Positions 18,501-25,772 of a stretch of 64,000 bases of DNA are shown one piece after another; position 1 is the first letter of the stretch; every line of letters begins with the position of its first letter. The stretch is taken from assembly GCA_030158485.1 (NCBI GenBank), contig JAOASS010000021.1, forward strand, positions 1-64,000, written 5' to 3'. The notes under the pieces were generated by a model. That model worked only from the letters and a program-made list of their open reading frames with translations, was not told the DNA's origin and did not search any database. Source of the stretch: Pseudobdellovibrionaceae bacterium. Lineage in GTDB: Bacteria > Bdellovibrionota > Bdellovibrionia > Bdellovibrionales > Bdellovibrionaceae. The translations under genes and the position numbers were made by a program.

Positions 18501-19193
18501 GTAAAGTGTCCAAGCCAGTTTATAGATCCCGTAGGAGTAAACTTTACTTTCAGGAAATCTTTCAATATTTTCAAACGACGATTTGGCTTCTTTAAAGCGG
18601 GCTTGATCATAAAGAAGTTCCCCTAAGGCTATTAAGCCATCTGGAACAAGGGAAGAAGTCGGAAATTTATGAAGAAGTCTTTTATAAAGAAGTTCTGAAT
18701 TTTTGATGTCATTTAACTGCTGATTTGCAAAAGCATTATTAAATATGACTCCATCCATTTCTGAAAATTCAGGAAATCTTTTTTCAATTTCAAAATATGT
18801 TTGTGAAGCTTTCCGAATCCAATCTTTACCTTTTTTAGGAGGAATAGGAAAAGATGAAAGTTTAACAGCTTTTGTGTCGCTATTGAGATCAAAAAAGCGT
18901 CCTGTTTTGGCTTTACGCATGTAAAGTTCTGCTAATCGGTAAAGAAGATTAGCTTCTTGTGAAGTCCCTTTGTTTTTTTTTAAAAGACTCTGAAGGCTTT
19001 CAATCGCTTTGTCTTCAGTTTTCGAGATCATAATTTCTGAATGAAGCATCGTCTGTTCATTTTTTTCTTCATTTGAACTATTAAGCTTAAGTTCTGGTAA
19101 AAGGCCGCGCTTATCCTGTTTTTCTGCGGCGAGAGCATTTTTGCAAAGCAAAGAAATAAGTAGAATTGAAGTCAATGCTTTCAGAACGCTCAT
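15525..19193 (-). CDS. Very large periplasmic TPR protein (GltD/GltE-like)
   Basis: A 1222-residue exported protein has signal peptide MSVLKALTSILLISLLCKNALA. Helical repeats of TPR type run through most of its length; clear units include ANLLYRLAELYMRKAKTG, LALAEYEANKDLEAEKYLIP and the final AWLYLAKVFEVDKPELPKAQDSYKKALVLA. There are no catalytic motifs. Myxococcus glt clusters encode comparably large TPR proteins that form the periplasmic scaffold over the Agl motor, and this gene directly follows the two ExbD genes. I start at the ATG at 19193, 13 nt after the upstream stop. A TTG at 19217 would overlap the ExbD gene and add residues before the signal. Confidence 0.82.
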   Translation of the reverse strand: MSVLKALTSILLISLLCKNALAAEKQDKRGLLPELKLNSSNEEKNEQTMLHSEIMISKTEDKAIESLQSLLKKNKGTSQEANLLYRLAELYMRKAKTGRFFDLNSDTKAVKLSSFPIPPKKGKDWIRKASQTYFEIEKRFPEFSEMDGVIFNNAFANQQLNDIKNSELLYKRLLHKFPTSSLVPDGLIALGELLYDQARFKEAKSSFENIERFPESKVYSYGIYKLAWTLYNMKLSDQAIDKLIEVVEKNPLSTDQTRRLYLRQEALRDLVLFIADKIKGEDVYGFFKKIASAEELGQAMINTAKLYQSYSREKEIHTFLNEFLKNEKTHSYRLKAHMILVEANEVLKKREDVIKNLEEGSLLCDLDSVWKARQELTWATESCENDFRRTSLEIAKKWWDIWLKNKSHAEFSKLTEKALRLVLKGDDPDKPDFKTRYALAELLFQQGLLDEASTQYEKVGQTSTEPNMTHDSHYASLYSVQKSIEKEKTKFKQDRIRQLSFIYLEKYPKGVHALPVQLQLALAEYEANKDLEAEKYLIPLVAQKTNKEVRIKSQDLMLDIYNSRKDYSELKKIAGHYSKEADSLDRKKSLQKIYEEAHYSEIQSALNSQPKIVTSEKLIEFRKTHPESKLSKEALWQSLSLAYSDGFIVKGADLSLDFVKQYPDDKRCADALKEAAQAYLDAGRIQQSLIVYQQMIKSASGDNKRKLQDFIVELHILQKQGPEARQILKAIMNSTSGSDKRKLQDRYLSTFTSQEKNSTEYKQFEQLLLSQGVEPLSTQYLTKISRQHLDNKKWTQAFQSATQIMSRDIDMGHRAEARYIQARVLEQELISQSVKTTKEDRLSIVLNIKTDKLDKALTAYNSSAKMTNDPVLLLQILEGLDRSYDNFVTSLQSMDLPSTLAKEDQDALKAELLKITKPIEDKQSENKKAILDLNKKSTPGRSQTLWADLRPEQTAPLAFYELNPESLAVFIPDNWSADGKWNLYTNKKPICSVESFKKDKELKNRPELLGNCFLSQNWKVLESEALNLTDTPAHRAWGLFYLSIASDKQGFKDKALWLNEKSLKISQFNDVFNYQKARLIAQLDGWTAAQPEFLKLYKSQISTTDLKAVEAVQAASTGNWLTVKDILSQFSKLDLQNLNLVMVYAESLNKSGDPERAVTTITSSSLKNTLPAWLYLAKVFEVDKPELPKAQDSYKKALVLAEDSEQKKWIEKKIEFLNSYKK

Positions 19194-19206
19194 AGTGCAA
19201 CTCTCG

Positions 19207-19710
19207 TCAGTTCCCAATCACTGTGATTAATTTAACGTGAGGAAATCCAGCCATGCTAGCCGTATACATCACTTTTCTCAGTGTTTGGTAGGGTAGGTTT
19301 TGATCAGCCTGAAGAAGTAATTGTCCATTATCTTGTTCATCTGACTTTTTTGATTTTGGATCTTTTGCCCGTTCTTGCAGTTCTTTGAAAAGGGGTTGAA
19401 TAAAATTTGAATCTTGTGGGTCAACATCAGCGCTTGCGATTTGCCGATCTTTTACTGTTGCAACAACTTTGTCTAGTACGCGAATTTCATTTAGGCTGAT
19501 TGAAATTTGAAGAACATCCGTTGGATTTTTATAAGAATTCGAGTGCGGCAAAGTCAGTTGGTCAATCGGATTAATTTCAACTGAACTTGTTGAATAACTT
19601 TGAAGTAAGAATACCAGCAGCAAAGTAAACATATCTGTCATAGCTGTAATATTCAGTGCAAAAGTTGAGTTCTGTTTTACATCTAATGAAAAGCGACGAC
19701 GACGGCTCAT
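19207..19710 (-). CDS. ExbD/TolR family motor protein (AglQ/AglS-like), canonical Asp
   Basis: A 167-residue protein has a short basic cytoplasmic N-terminus and one membrane helix (about 18-40, LNITAMTDMFTLLLVFLL). This aligns with the ExbD helix LINVTPxxDVMLVLLIxFM, and Asp26 matches the proton-carrying Asp. The periplasmic domain ends with QTLRKVMYTASMAGFPHVKLIT, typical of the ExbD/TolR fold. With the upstream ExbB-type protein it should form a proton-driven stator. Its Asp distinguishes it from the preceding paralogue. It starts 1 nt after the preceding gene. Confidence 0.92.
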   Translation of the reverse strand: MSRRRRFSLDVKQNSTFALNITAMTDMFTLLLVFLLQSYSTSSVEINPIDQLTLPHSNSYKNPTDVLQISISLNEIRVLDKVVATVKDRQIASADVDPQDSNFIQPLFKELQERAKDPKSKKSDEQDNGQLLLQADQNLPYQTLRKVMYTASMAGFPHVKLITVIGN

Positions 19711-19711
19711 T

Positions 19712-20245
19712 CTAGCCCTCCATCATATTTACAAAAATTATTTCAGGAAACATATAATCTGTTGTCGTGTCTTTTCCTGTTTTTTCGTCTTTGATTGGAA
19801 ATCGAATGTTAAAGTCTCGACTTCGGCGAGCTTCATCCATCACGCGAACAACTTCGCTGTAGGCCACATTTCCTGAAGGTGCTAAGTCAATTTTAAATAC
19901 TTCAGGATGAAGCTTTTTAATTTCCCGGAAAGCCATGTGAAGTTTATTGAGATCAATTTGTCCTTCTTTAGATTCGACTGAAACAGATGATTTCGTACCG
20001 TTTGAATCAACTGTAATCATGATTTTTCGATCTGGAGTGACTTCTACTAGAACATTTTTTTTATTTTCTTTTTCTTGTTTTTCGATGGCTTCTGTTACGA
20101 CTTGTGGAAGGTCTGTTTCGATCACCATAATTTGCATAAAAGCACTTGAAAGTAAAAGGACTGGAACAAGTTTCATCATCACCGCAAGCAATGAAGCTAA
20201 ATCAACTTCAAGTTCAGAGTGATGATTTATTTTTAATTTTTTCAT
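19712..20245 (-). CDS. ExbD/TolR family protein lacking the membrane Asp
   Basis: A 177-residue bitopic protein has one N-terminal helix (about 16-40) and an ExbD/TolR-type periplasmic domain (SGNVAYSEVVRVMDEARRSRDF). Aligned to ExbD, the position of the proton-carrying Asp is Ala21 (LLAVMMKLVPVLLL), with Lys25 nearby and an Asp only at residue 15 near the helix edge. It may therefore be a structural or regulatory partner of the canonical subunit encoded next, or use Asp15 differently. It lies between the ExbB-type gene and the second ExbD gene in one operon. Confidence 0.85.
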   Translation of the reverse strand: MKKLKINHHSELEVDLASLLAVMMKLVPVLLLSSAFMQIMVIETDLPQVVTEAIEKQEKENKKNVLVEVTPDRKIMITVDSNGTKSSVSVESKEGQIDLNKLHMAFREIKKLHPEVFKIDLAPSGNVAYSEVVRVMDEARRSRDFNIRFPIKDEKTGKDTTTDYMFPEIIFVNMMEG

Positions 20246-20298
20246 GCGGCTCCATCTTTCAAAAGTGTCATCTGCAAAGAGTATTCATAAAGCTTCTA

Positions 20299-21021
20299 TT
20301 AAGAAGCTTTATGACCTGCCGGTGGAGGCGTTGTGCCGGATGCTCCTGGCGTTCGTGCGGGTGCGTCTGGGAAAATATTGGCTCGGTTAAGGGTCGGAAC
20401 GTGGGACCCCGTTAAGAGCTCTGTTAATTTTCCGGATTTTTCCTGGAGCTGTTCCAAAAGTTCATTTTGTCTTGAAAATAAGAATGAGTAGGCCACCATC
20501 ACGGGAATGGCAACGGCTAGTCCTAAAGCTGTTGTATAAAGAGACACGGAAATACCGTTAGCAAGTAATTGCTGTTTTGTTGCGGGGTCCGCTTGTGATA
20601 CGGCTTGGAAAGATAGAATCAGTCCATAAATCGTTCCCAAAAGACCTAACTGTGTTGCAACGTTTGCTAACATTGAAAGATAGTGCAGTCTTTTGGTGTA
20701 CATGGGAACAGCTTCGCTCATTGCAATGTCATGAGACTGAAAGATTGTTTCATCATCTCGGTCTGCTTTTTCTAAAATTGTTTTAAAAGCTTTTGCCATT
20801 GGTTTTTTTTCCAATTGATTGCAAAGAACAATAGCTTCATCAATTTTTTTAGAAAGGACTAGATTTTGGATTTTATTCATAAAACCTTCAGAATCCATTC
20901 CAAAACTGAAATAAAGGGCGCGAATTCGTTCAGCCACAAGTGCCATCGAGCCTACGCCTGTTGCGATAATAATAAATCCCATTGGGCCTGCGTGACTCAG
21001 TAAGCCTAAAATTCCATCCAT
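20299..21021 (-). CDS. ExbB/TolQ/MotA family proton channel (AglR-like)
   Basis: A 240-residue inner-membrane protein has three helices (about 12-30, then around ATQLGLLGTIYGLILSF, then SLYTTALGLAVAIPVMVAYSF). The GLLGTIxGL segment and TTALGLAVAIP are the ExbB/TolQ hallmarks that form the ion path with ExbD-type helices. The C-terminal 30 residues are unusually Pro/Gly/Ala-rich (RTPGASGTTPPPAG), a possible protein-docking tail. The ATG at 21021 has GGAGG 6 nt ahead; a TTG at 21033 lies within that site. Together with two ExbD proteins it reproduces the AglR-Q-S motor set of Myxococcus gliding. Confidence 0.92.
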   Translation of the reverse strand: MDGILGLLSHAGPMGFIIIATGVGSMALVAERIRALYFSFGMDSEGFMNKIQNLVLSKKIDEAIVLCNQLEKKPMAKAFKTILEKADRDDETIFQSHDIAMSEAVPMYTKRLHYLSMLANVATQLGLLGTIYGLILSFQAVSQADPATKQQLLANGISVSLYTTALGLAVAIPVMVAYSFLFSRQNELLEQLQEKSGKLTELLTGSHVPTLNRANIFPDAPARTPGASGTTPPPAGHKAS

Positions 21022-21121
21022 TGTTTCCTCCAAGTTTGTCAGGCTTTTTTAAAAGTCTGACACTTATTAAGCCTTCTTCAAATCTTGGATGGATTAAAAC
21101 TTTTTTTCAAAAACCCTTTAT

Positions 21122-21691
21122 TTAAAAGAGTGTTTTGATTTGTTTTAAACCATCTGCTTGCACCTGGAGGAAACGTACGGCGTATTGCAAAGCTGATTTG
21201 GTATTAAGTCTTTGTTTTGTAAAGTTTTTTCGGACGACTTGCGCCAGAACTTTAAATCCTTCTGGAAAAGTTGAACTTGCACAAAAGTGTACAACAATTT
21301 GATCGTCTGGAAGCAATAGGGGCGTGTTGATTAAAATCAGTGCTCCATTTTGAGAAATACTTTTGCAGTCACCATCGAAGAATGTAGAGCCATTATGACC
21401 CATGACAGGACTTAAGACATCCTTTCGGTTGGCTTCGCGTTTTGAAAACTCATCACGCAAAGCTTGATTTTCACGAATCAAAAGGGCTAGTCTGTCTTTC
21501 GAAAAATCAGCACATTCACCCAGCATTTGCCATGTTTCCAAGTGAGGCGCCCAGACATAGTTATAATCTTGGATTTCGTTACATTGAACCATCTTAATCA
21601 TGACTTCATAATCATAGGGACCGTATTGTGTGTCCCCGCGAAGAATATGCCAATTTTTTAATTCTAGATTGAGTTGTCCAATATTTGTCAT
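21122..21691 (-). CDS. GYF_2-PilZ fusion protein, candidate c-di-GMP regulator of the motor
   Basis: A cytosolic 189-residue protein. Residues 13-58 match the GYF_2 domain: Trp14, GPY at 24-26, VWAP at 47-50, and Trp54 followed by MLGE. A short helical linker leads to a PilZ domain: RxxxR at Arg85 and Arg89, then SISQNG at 111-116 corresponding to [D/N]xSxxG with Ser in the first position. Cyclic di-GMP binding is therefore plausible. In Myxococcus the GltJ protein carries a GYF domain controlling focal-adhesion assembly, so a separate GYF-PilZ protein beside the motor suggests second-messenger input. The ATG at 21691 has GAGGG ahead of it. Confidence 0.85.
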   Translation of the reverse strand: MTNIGQLNLELKNWHILRGDTQYGPYDYEVMIKMVQCNEIQDYNYVWAPHLETWQMLGECADFSKDRLALLIRENQALRDEFSKREANRKDVLSPVMGHNGSTFFDGDCKSISQNGALILINTPLLLPDDQIVVHFCASSTFPEGFKVLAQVVRKNFTKQRLNTKSALQYAVRFLQVQADGLKQIKTLF

Positions 21692-21714
21692 GCCCACCCT
21701 CGTTGTCGTTAGCT

Positions 21715-22791
21715 TTATATTAAAGTCGTTGGATCGTAAGTAATTTGAATATTATCATCTGCAGCAGGAACTGATTCTGGTGCAAATCGGATCGAATTCA
21801 CAGTCGCGTCGTATTGCCAAGTTGTCGAGCTTTCAGATAATTGAGTGCCGTTAACTTTCACCAAAATACTTCCTGGCTGTGGTTGACGGTCTAATTTAAA
21901 AACGGCTGAAGCAACAAGGATCTTATCTTTGATACTTTGAAGGACTGTTGTAAATGGATCACAGAGGCTTGCTTTAACACCGCCTGTAGCATCAGCAATT
22001 TGACCATATCGAACTGCGATTTTTTGTGATGAGTTGTTTAAAGAGGCTAAGCAAGCTGAGTCTTTGATATAAATCGCATTCACTTGGTAGGCATCTTTTC
22101 GATTGGTTGAGTTACTTCCAGTTAAAGTATCAAGGTATGAAACATAATTATTGACTGGAATTAGTTTGGGATCGTTGTAATTTTCTGAAAAAGAGCTATC
22201 AGTTCTTGAAAAGTCTTCTTCATCACTGACGATAACAACTGCTAAAAAAGCGCTGCTTCTTCTAAAGTCAGCATTTGCGGAATTGCTGAGTGATCTTTGA
22301 AGACTAGCAAAAGCTCTTTCGTCGCCATTTCCATTAATCCCGACAGTCGCATTTGTGGTAAAAACTGAATTCAGGCTTGGAGTATTTTTATCCATTACAA
22401 AAACACCACTGTTGGTGGGTGTTGACCCGGTTCTATTGCCCGTTCTCCAACGCGAACTGTACAGTTGATTGCTGTTATACTGCTCAAACCAAGTATCACT
22501 TGTTGTTGTGGACATGCGGAAATCGTATTTAAGTGTGACAAAATCTTGGATAAAAGAGTTAAAGTTATTTGCGAGGTTTGTTTGTGAAGACTGCATTGAA
22601 CCTGAATTATCGATGACCCACAAGATATCAACCGGGCGAGGTTGAGTCGTAATAGAAACTTTAAAATTTTCTTCTGCAGATAAAATAGAAACGCCACCAC
22701 CTGATTTGTCACAAGCTGTAAGACCTAAAGTTAAAAGTCCTGCAACTGCTGATACTTTTAAAGTTTTCTGTCCTGTTGTTAACGTTTTCAT
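21715..22791 (-). CDS. vWA-domain outer-membrane lipoprotein (CglB-like candidate adhesin)
   Basis: A 358-residue lipoprotein has lipobox LTAC with Cys27. A von Willebrand A domain spans about 53-295: the metal-binding MIDAS motif DNSGS sits at 61-65 (Asp61, Ser63, Ser65), and a conserved acidic turn VSDEEDF at 188-194. A short C-terminal beta-rich domain follows (about 300-358). CglB of Myxococcus is a vWA lipoprotein that acts as the surface adhesin of the gliding machine. This gene heads a cluster encoding the matching motor and bridge, so the same role is my inference. GAGGGT precedes the ATG by 8 nt. Confidence 0.82.
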   Translation of the reverse strand: MKTLTTGQKTLKVSAVAGLLTLGLTACDKSGGGVSILSAEENFKVSITTQPRPVDILWVIDNSGSMQSSQTNLANNFNSFIQDFVTLKYDFRMSTTTSDTWFEQYNSNQLYSSRWRTGNRTGSTPTNSGVFVMDKNTPSLNSVFTTNATVGINGNGDERAFASLQRSLSNSANADFRRSSAFLAVVIVSDEEDFSRTDSSFSENYNDPKLIPVNNYVSYLDTLTGSNSTNRKDAYQVNAIYIKDSACLASLNNSSQKIAVRYGQIADATGGVKASLCDPFTTVLQSIKDKILVASAVFKLDRQPQPGSILVKVNGTQLSESSTTWQYDATVNSIRFAPESVPAADDNIQITYDPTTLI

Positions 22792-23134
22792 TTGAGTACC
22801 CTCTTTTAAGCGCTAGACGTAAGCCCGGATCCATCTAGACACTTTCTTTCTTAAGACAGTATGAAAGGATCTAGTCAGAAACTCCAACGACTGAGGTAAG
22901 TCCTTGAAATGATCTTTATTTTTAGTTTTTATCCCAAAATGAGACAAGCTAAGTATTGAATGTTCTTAAGTTTGGTCGAGTAAGAAGATTATTTCGCATT
23001 TTCATTCGTCGAACTTATCGACGAAAAATCAGGGATGTGTAAAAAGATTTAATCAGAAATTGCAAAAGTCTTAGACAGTCATTTCATTTGATACAGTTGT
23101 CAGATAAATTTATTCGGGTTATGAGTTTTAATAA
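22792..23134. other. 343-nt intergenic region between divergent genes
   Basis: No plausible gene is visible. It must hold promoters for the leftward vWA lipoprotein cluster and the rightward small membrane protein gene. The only conserved element I can point to is the 19-bp motif at 22935-22953. Scattered GTGTC/GACA-type half sites are present but too short to call. Confidence 0.6.
22935..22953 (-). promoter_or_regulatory. 19-bp motif shared with the region before the small secreted gene
   Basis: On the minus strand it reads CTTAGCTTGTCTCATTTTG, matching 17 of 19 positions of the element at 15449-15467 with the same orientation relative to downstream gliding-cluster genes. It lies about 145 bp upstream of the vWA gene start, so either a long leader exists or the motif is an activator site. 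Confidence 0.45.
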
Positions 23135-23326
23135 ATGAAATCAATCTGGATTAAAATCAACTCAAGCTTCACCGAAGCTCGTCAAATTTATCGCGAAAAA
23201 GGCTTCAAAGCTGTCTTTCGTCGTTTTGGTTGGAAGCTTGTTGTTATTATTTTCTGCTATTATCTTATTCGAGATGTGACACTTTATATTCTGATTCCTT
23301 ATCTTATTTGGAAGTCAGCTACTTAA
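23135..23326 (+). CDS. Small membrane protein of unknown function
   Basis: A 63-residue product has a basic amphipathic first half (ARQIYREKGFKAVFRRFGWK) and one or two hydrophobic stretches (LVVIIFCYYLIRDVTLYILI), so it probably sits in the inner membrane with its N-terminus inside. No family is assigned. The start lacks a strong ribosome binding site. I keep it because the composition is protein-like and membrane-topology-consistent and the strand is otherwise empty here. It overlaps the end of the convergent nuclease gene by 8 nt. Confidence 0.5.
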   Translation: MKSIWIKINSSFTEARQIYREKGFKAVFRRFGWKLVVIIFCYYLIRDVTLYILIPYLIWKSAT

Positions 23327-24167
23327 TCTCAGAAGGATCTTGGCCTTTATCAGATCCTTTTTCAAACGGTGAATTTTCAGGGCAAATAGGTAGCATATTC
23401 TGGATGGAAAGCCTTTGATTTTGCAGTTCCTCCACTGAGAATTTGAATTCGGCGGGGTTGCAGTTTTCTTGAGCCACTAATTGCTTAATGGCCAAAGCTT
23501 CTGCTCTTTGCATTCCCAGTCTCCAGATAAGCTTAATGCTAAGCCACGATTTTAAGTATTCACATTTATAAAGAGAATTCGGGGGCATGTATCCGTCAGG
23601 GCTTCTATCACTTTTCAAACTATTTTCGTAACTGTGAATGGGTTTTAGGTGATTTCGGTAGCCCATGTAATTAGCATAAACGCAGCGAGTTTGGTAATCC
23701 CATTTCCAGCCCCCATTCGTATAAGTATCCTTTAGGGGGACAAAATGATCGATTTGTACGTCTTCTGATTTTTCAAAAATCTTATCTGAATAAGGATCAT
23801 GCCAGCGCCCTGTTCCAACTTTACAAGGGTTGGCGGGTCTCATCTCAACGGGGATTTGGGATTCGCGGATTAAGATTCTATTTCGAACGTCAACGCAGTC
23901 TTCTGGGTTTTGATTTAAAGTGATCCATTGTCCGAAATGAAAAAGTCGATTGTAACGTTCAGATGGCACTGGCGGGTCTTGGGGGTTTTCATTCCACTTA
24001 AGCAGGTTTATTTTCAAATCATTTGTCGTGGAAATTTGATTCATTAAACTGATCGGACTTGAAAAAAAAGCATTAATAATTTTTTCGGAAATTTGAGAGT
24101 TGGCTTCTGCATTTGAAATAAAAAAATGGATTGCGAAAAAAAGTGGAAGTCGTGAATTTTTTTTCAT
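23319..24167 (-). CDS. Secreted HNH-type nuclease (GmrSD C-terminal/DUF1524-like)
   Basis: A 282-residue exported protein has a signal peptide of about 22 residues ending AEA. The core carries DVQIDHFVPLKDTYTNGGWKW (Asp140-His141) and ENSLKSDRSPDGYMPP (Asn182, Lys185, Asp187, Pro190), the HNH signature of DUF1524-like nucleases that cleave DNA with a metal ion. Six cysteines in the mature part (91, 115, 162, 202 and two near the C-terminus) fit disulfides outside the cytosol. For a predator this would suit digestion of prey nucleic acid, which is an inference. GGGGAG precedes the ATG. Confidence 0.82.
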   Translation of the reverse strand: MKKNSRLPLFFAIHFFISNAEANSQISEKIINAFFSSPISLMNQISTTNDLKINLLKWNENPQDPPVPSERYNRLFHFGQWITLNQNPEDCVDVRNRILIRESQIPVEMRPANPCKVGTGRWHDPYSDKIFEKSEDVQIDHFVPLKDTYTNGGWKWDYQTRCVYANYMGYRNHLKPIHSYENSLKSDRSPDGYMPPNSLYKCEYLKSWLSIKLIWRLGMQRAEALAIKQLVAQENCNPAEFKFSVEELQNQRLSIQNMLPICPENSPFEKGSDKGQDPSEIK

Positions 24168-24316
24168 GGATGAGAACTCCCCCTCAGAAAATTCTAAGTA
24201 CCATGATCAGTTTGGACTGTTTTTTAAATTCTTGTCACTCTTGGAAATGACAGTTTCTAGGTGCGTAATCAATTCTTGTTATTTGTTGATAATTGTTTGT
24301 GCATAACGCAGGTTGT

Positions 24317-25735
24317 TTATAGAACTTCGCTCTGTTTAGCGGCAGAAATCAGTTTGTAAGCGCCGCGAAACGATCTAATTTTTTGAATTTTTTGATCAAA
24401 CAACGACCAATCATCGCGTAGCAGTATGGGTTGCCAAAGTTGTTCGATGTCTTGAATCAAAAGCATTTCGGGTTTTTCTTGCAAAAAGTAAGGCAGCAAA
24501 ATCCCGTCAGTGTTGGCCGTTTTATAATCTTCAATTTTATTTATAAGCTCAAGGGCTTCGGTTTTCTGATAGATCTTTTTGTGGAAAGAATTTTTCCAGC
24601 CTTGTCTTTCGAATCCGCCATAAAAATCAAAAAATGTTTGTTCGAATTTTTTTTGATCAAGAGAAAGAAACTGGTAAAATTTTTGAATTAACAGATTATC
24701 TTCTTCGCGAGATCGTGGGATCAAATTCAGCCTTCGAAAAAAATGAATTCGGTGTTGATAGTCCCATTCTTTTGCGAAGTCTTCGATAAAAAAATCAACG
24801 TCTAGTTGAGGTTCAATTTTTTTTAAAGAAAGGCCTAATTGTTGAAGCCCCCAAAGAAAACTTTCTGGTTGCCTGCCGTATGCGTAAAGCCCTTGTGAGT
24901 CGAAGTAAGCAGCTGTGAAATAGGGATTGTAGTAGGGTAAAAAACGGTAAGGGCCGAAATCAAAAACTTCACCCGTTATATTCATGTTATCAGTATTTAA
25001 AACACCGTGAACAAAGCCTGCCGTCATCAATTGCGCAGCTAAGGCGGCTGTTTTTTTGATGACGGATTTGAAAAACATCGAAACTTTTTGGTCTGAGGAA
25101 ACAGTGACTTCCGATAAATTATACTTCAAACAGTAGTCGACGAGTTTTTCCATTTCTTGAATCTGATTAAAATAAGCTAGTCTTTGAAAAGTTCCGAAGC
25201 GAATCGAACAATCCACCATTCGAGTTAAGACAGCAGATCGGGTGGGTGAGGGCTCATCCTGACGATCAAGGTTTTCACCGGTTTCAAAAACGCAAAAGGT
25301 TCGACTGGTGTTAACACCTAAAGATTCCAATTGCTCTGAAGCCAGAATTTCTCTAATTGCGGCTTTCAAAGTCAGCTTCCCATCTCCAGCTCGGGAATAA
25401 GGAGTTGTACCAGAGCCTTTTGTTGAAAGGTCGTAATTTTTGTTACCACTTTTAAACTGAGCCAGAAGAAAGCCACGGCCGTCGCCGATCTCGGGGTTGT
25501 AATGACGAAACTGATGTCCATGATAGCGCAGAGCTAAAGGCTGAGTGATATTAGAATCAAAAGTTTTAAATCGCCAGAAATGATCTTTAATTTCTTGATC
25601 AGATAAATTTTCAAGGCCGATTATTTTTGCAGCTTCTTGATTAAACCATTTTAACTTCCCCTGGGGAAAGGAAGCTGGTTCCACAGGATCATAAAAAGGA
25701 GAACCTAAATTGTAAATAATCGCAGAATTCTTCAT
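24317..25735 (-). CDS. selO: SelO family protein AMPylase (YdiU-like)
   Basis: This 472-residue protein matches the SelO pseudokinase family, which transfers AMP from ATP to hydroxyl side chains of proteins and is linked to redox stress. Hallmarks are YHGHQF near 71-76, GDGRGFLLAQ (85-94), TKGSGTTPYSRAGDGK (105-120, nucleotide-binding lysine and arginine) and HGVLNTDNMNITGEVFDFGP (243-262) with metal-binding Asp249 and Asp259. Length is typical of bacterial members. No selenocysteine is evident. It stands alone in its surroundings; the next leftward gene encodes the secreted nuclease. Confidence 0.92.
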   Translation of the reverse strand: MKNSAIIYNLGSPFYDPVEPASFPQGKLKWFNQEAAKIIGLENLSDQEIKDHFWRFKTFDSNITQPLALRYHGHQFRHYNPEIGDGRGFLLAQFKSGNKNYDLSTKGSGTTPYSRAGDGKLTLKAAIREILASEQLESLGVNTSRTFCVFETGENLDRQDEPSPTRSAVLTRMVDCSIRFGTFQRLAYFNQIQEMEKLVDYCLKYNLSEVTVSSDQKVSMFFKSVIKKTAALAAQLMTAGFVHGVLNTDNMNITGEVFDFGPYRFLPYYNPYFTAAYFDSQGLYAYGRQPESFLWGLQQLGLSLKKIEPQLDVDFFIEDFAKEWDYQHRIHFFRRLNLIPRSREEDNLLIQKFYQFLSLDQKKFEQTFFDFYGGFERQGWKNSFHKKIYQKTEALELINKIEDYKTANTDGILLPYFLQEKPEMLLIQDIEQLWQPILLRDDWSLFDQKIQKIRSFRGAYKLISAAKQSEVL

Positions 25736-25772
25736 AGAAAAAAAATACGCTAAGCTGATTCATTTGGGTAGC

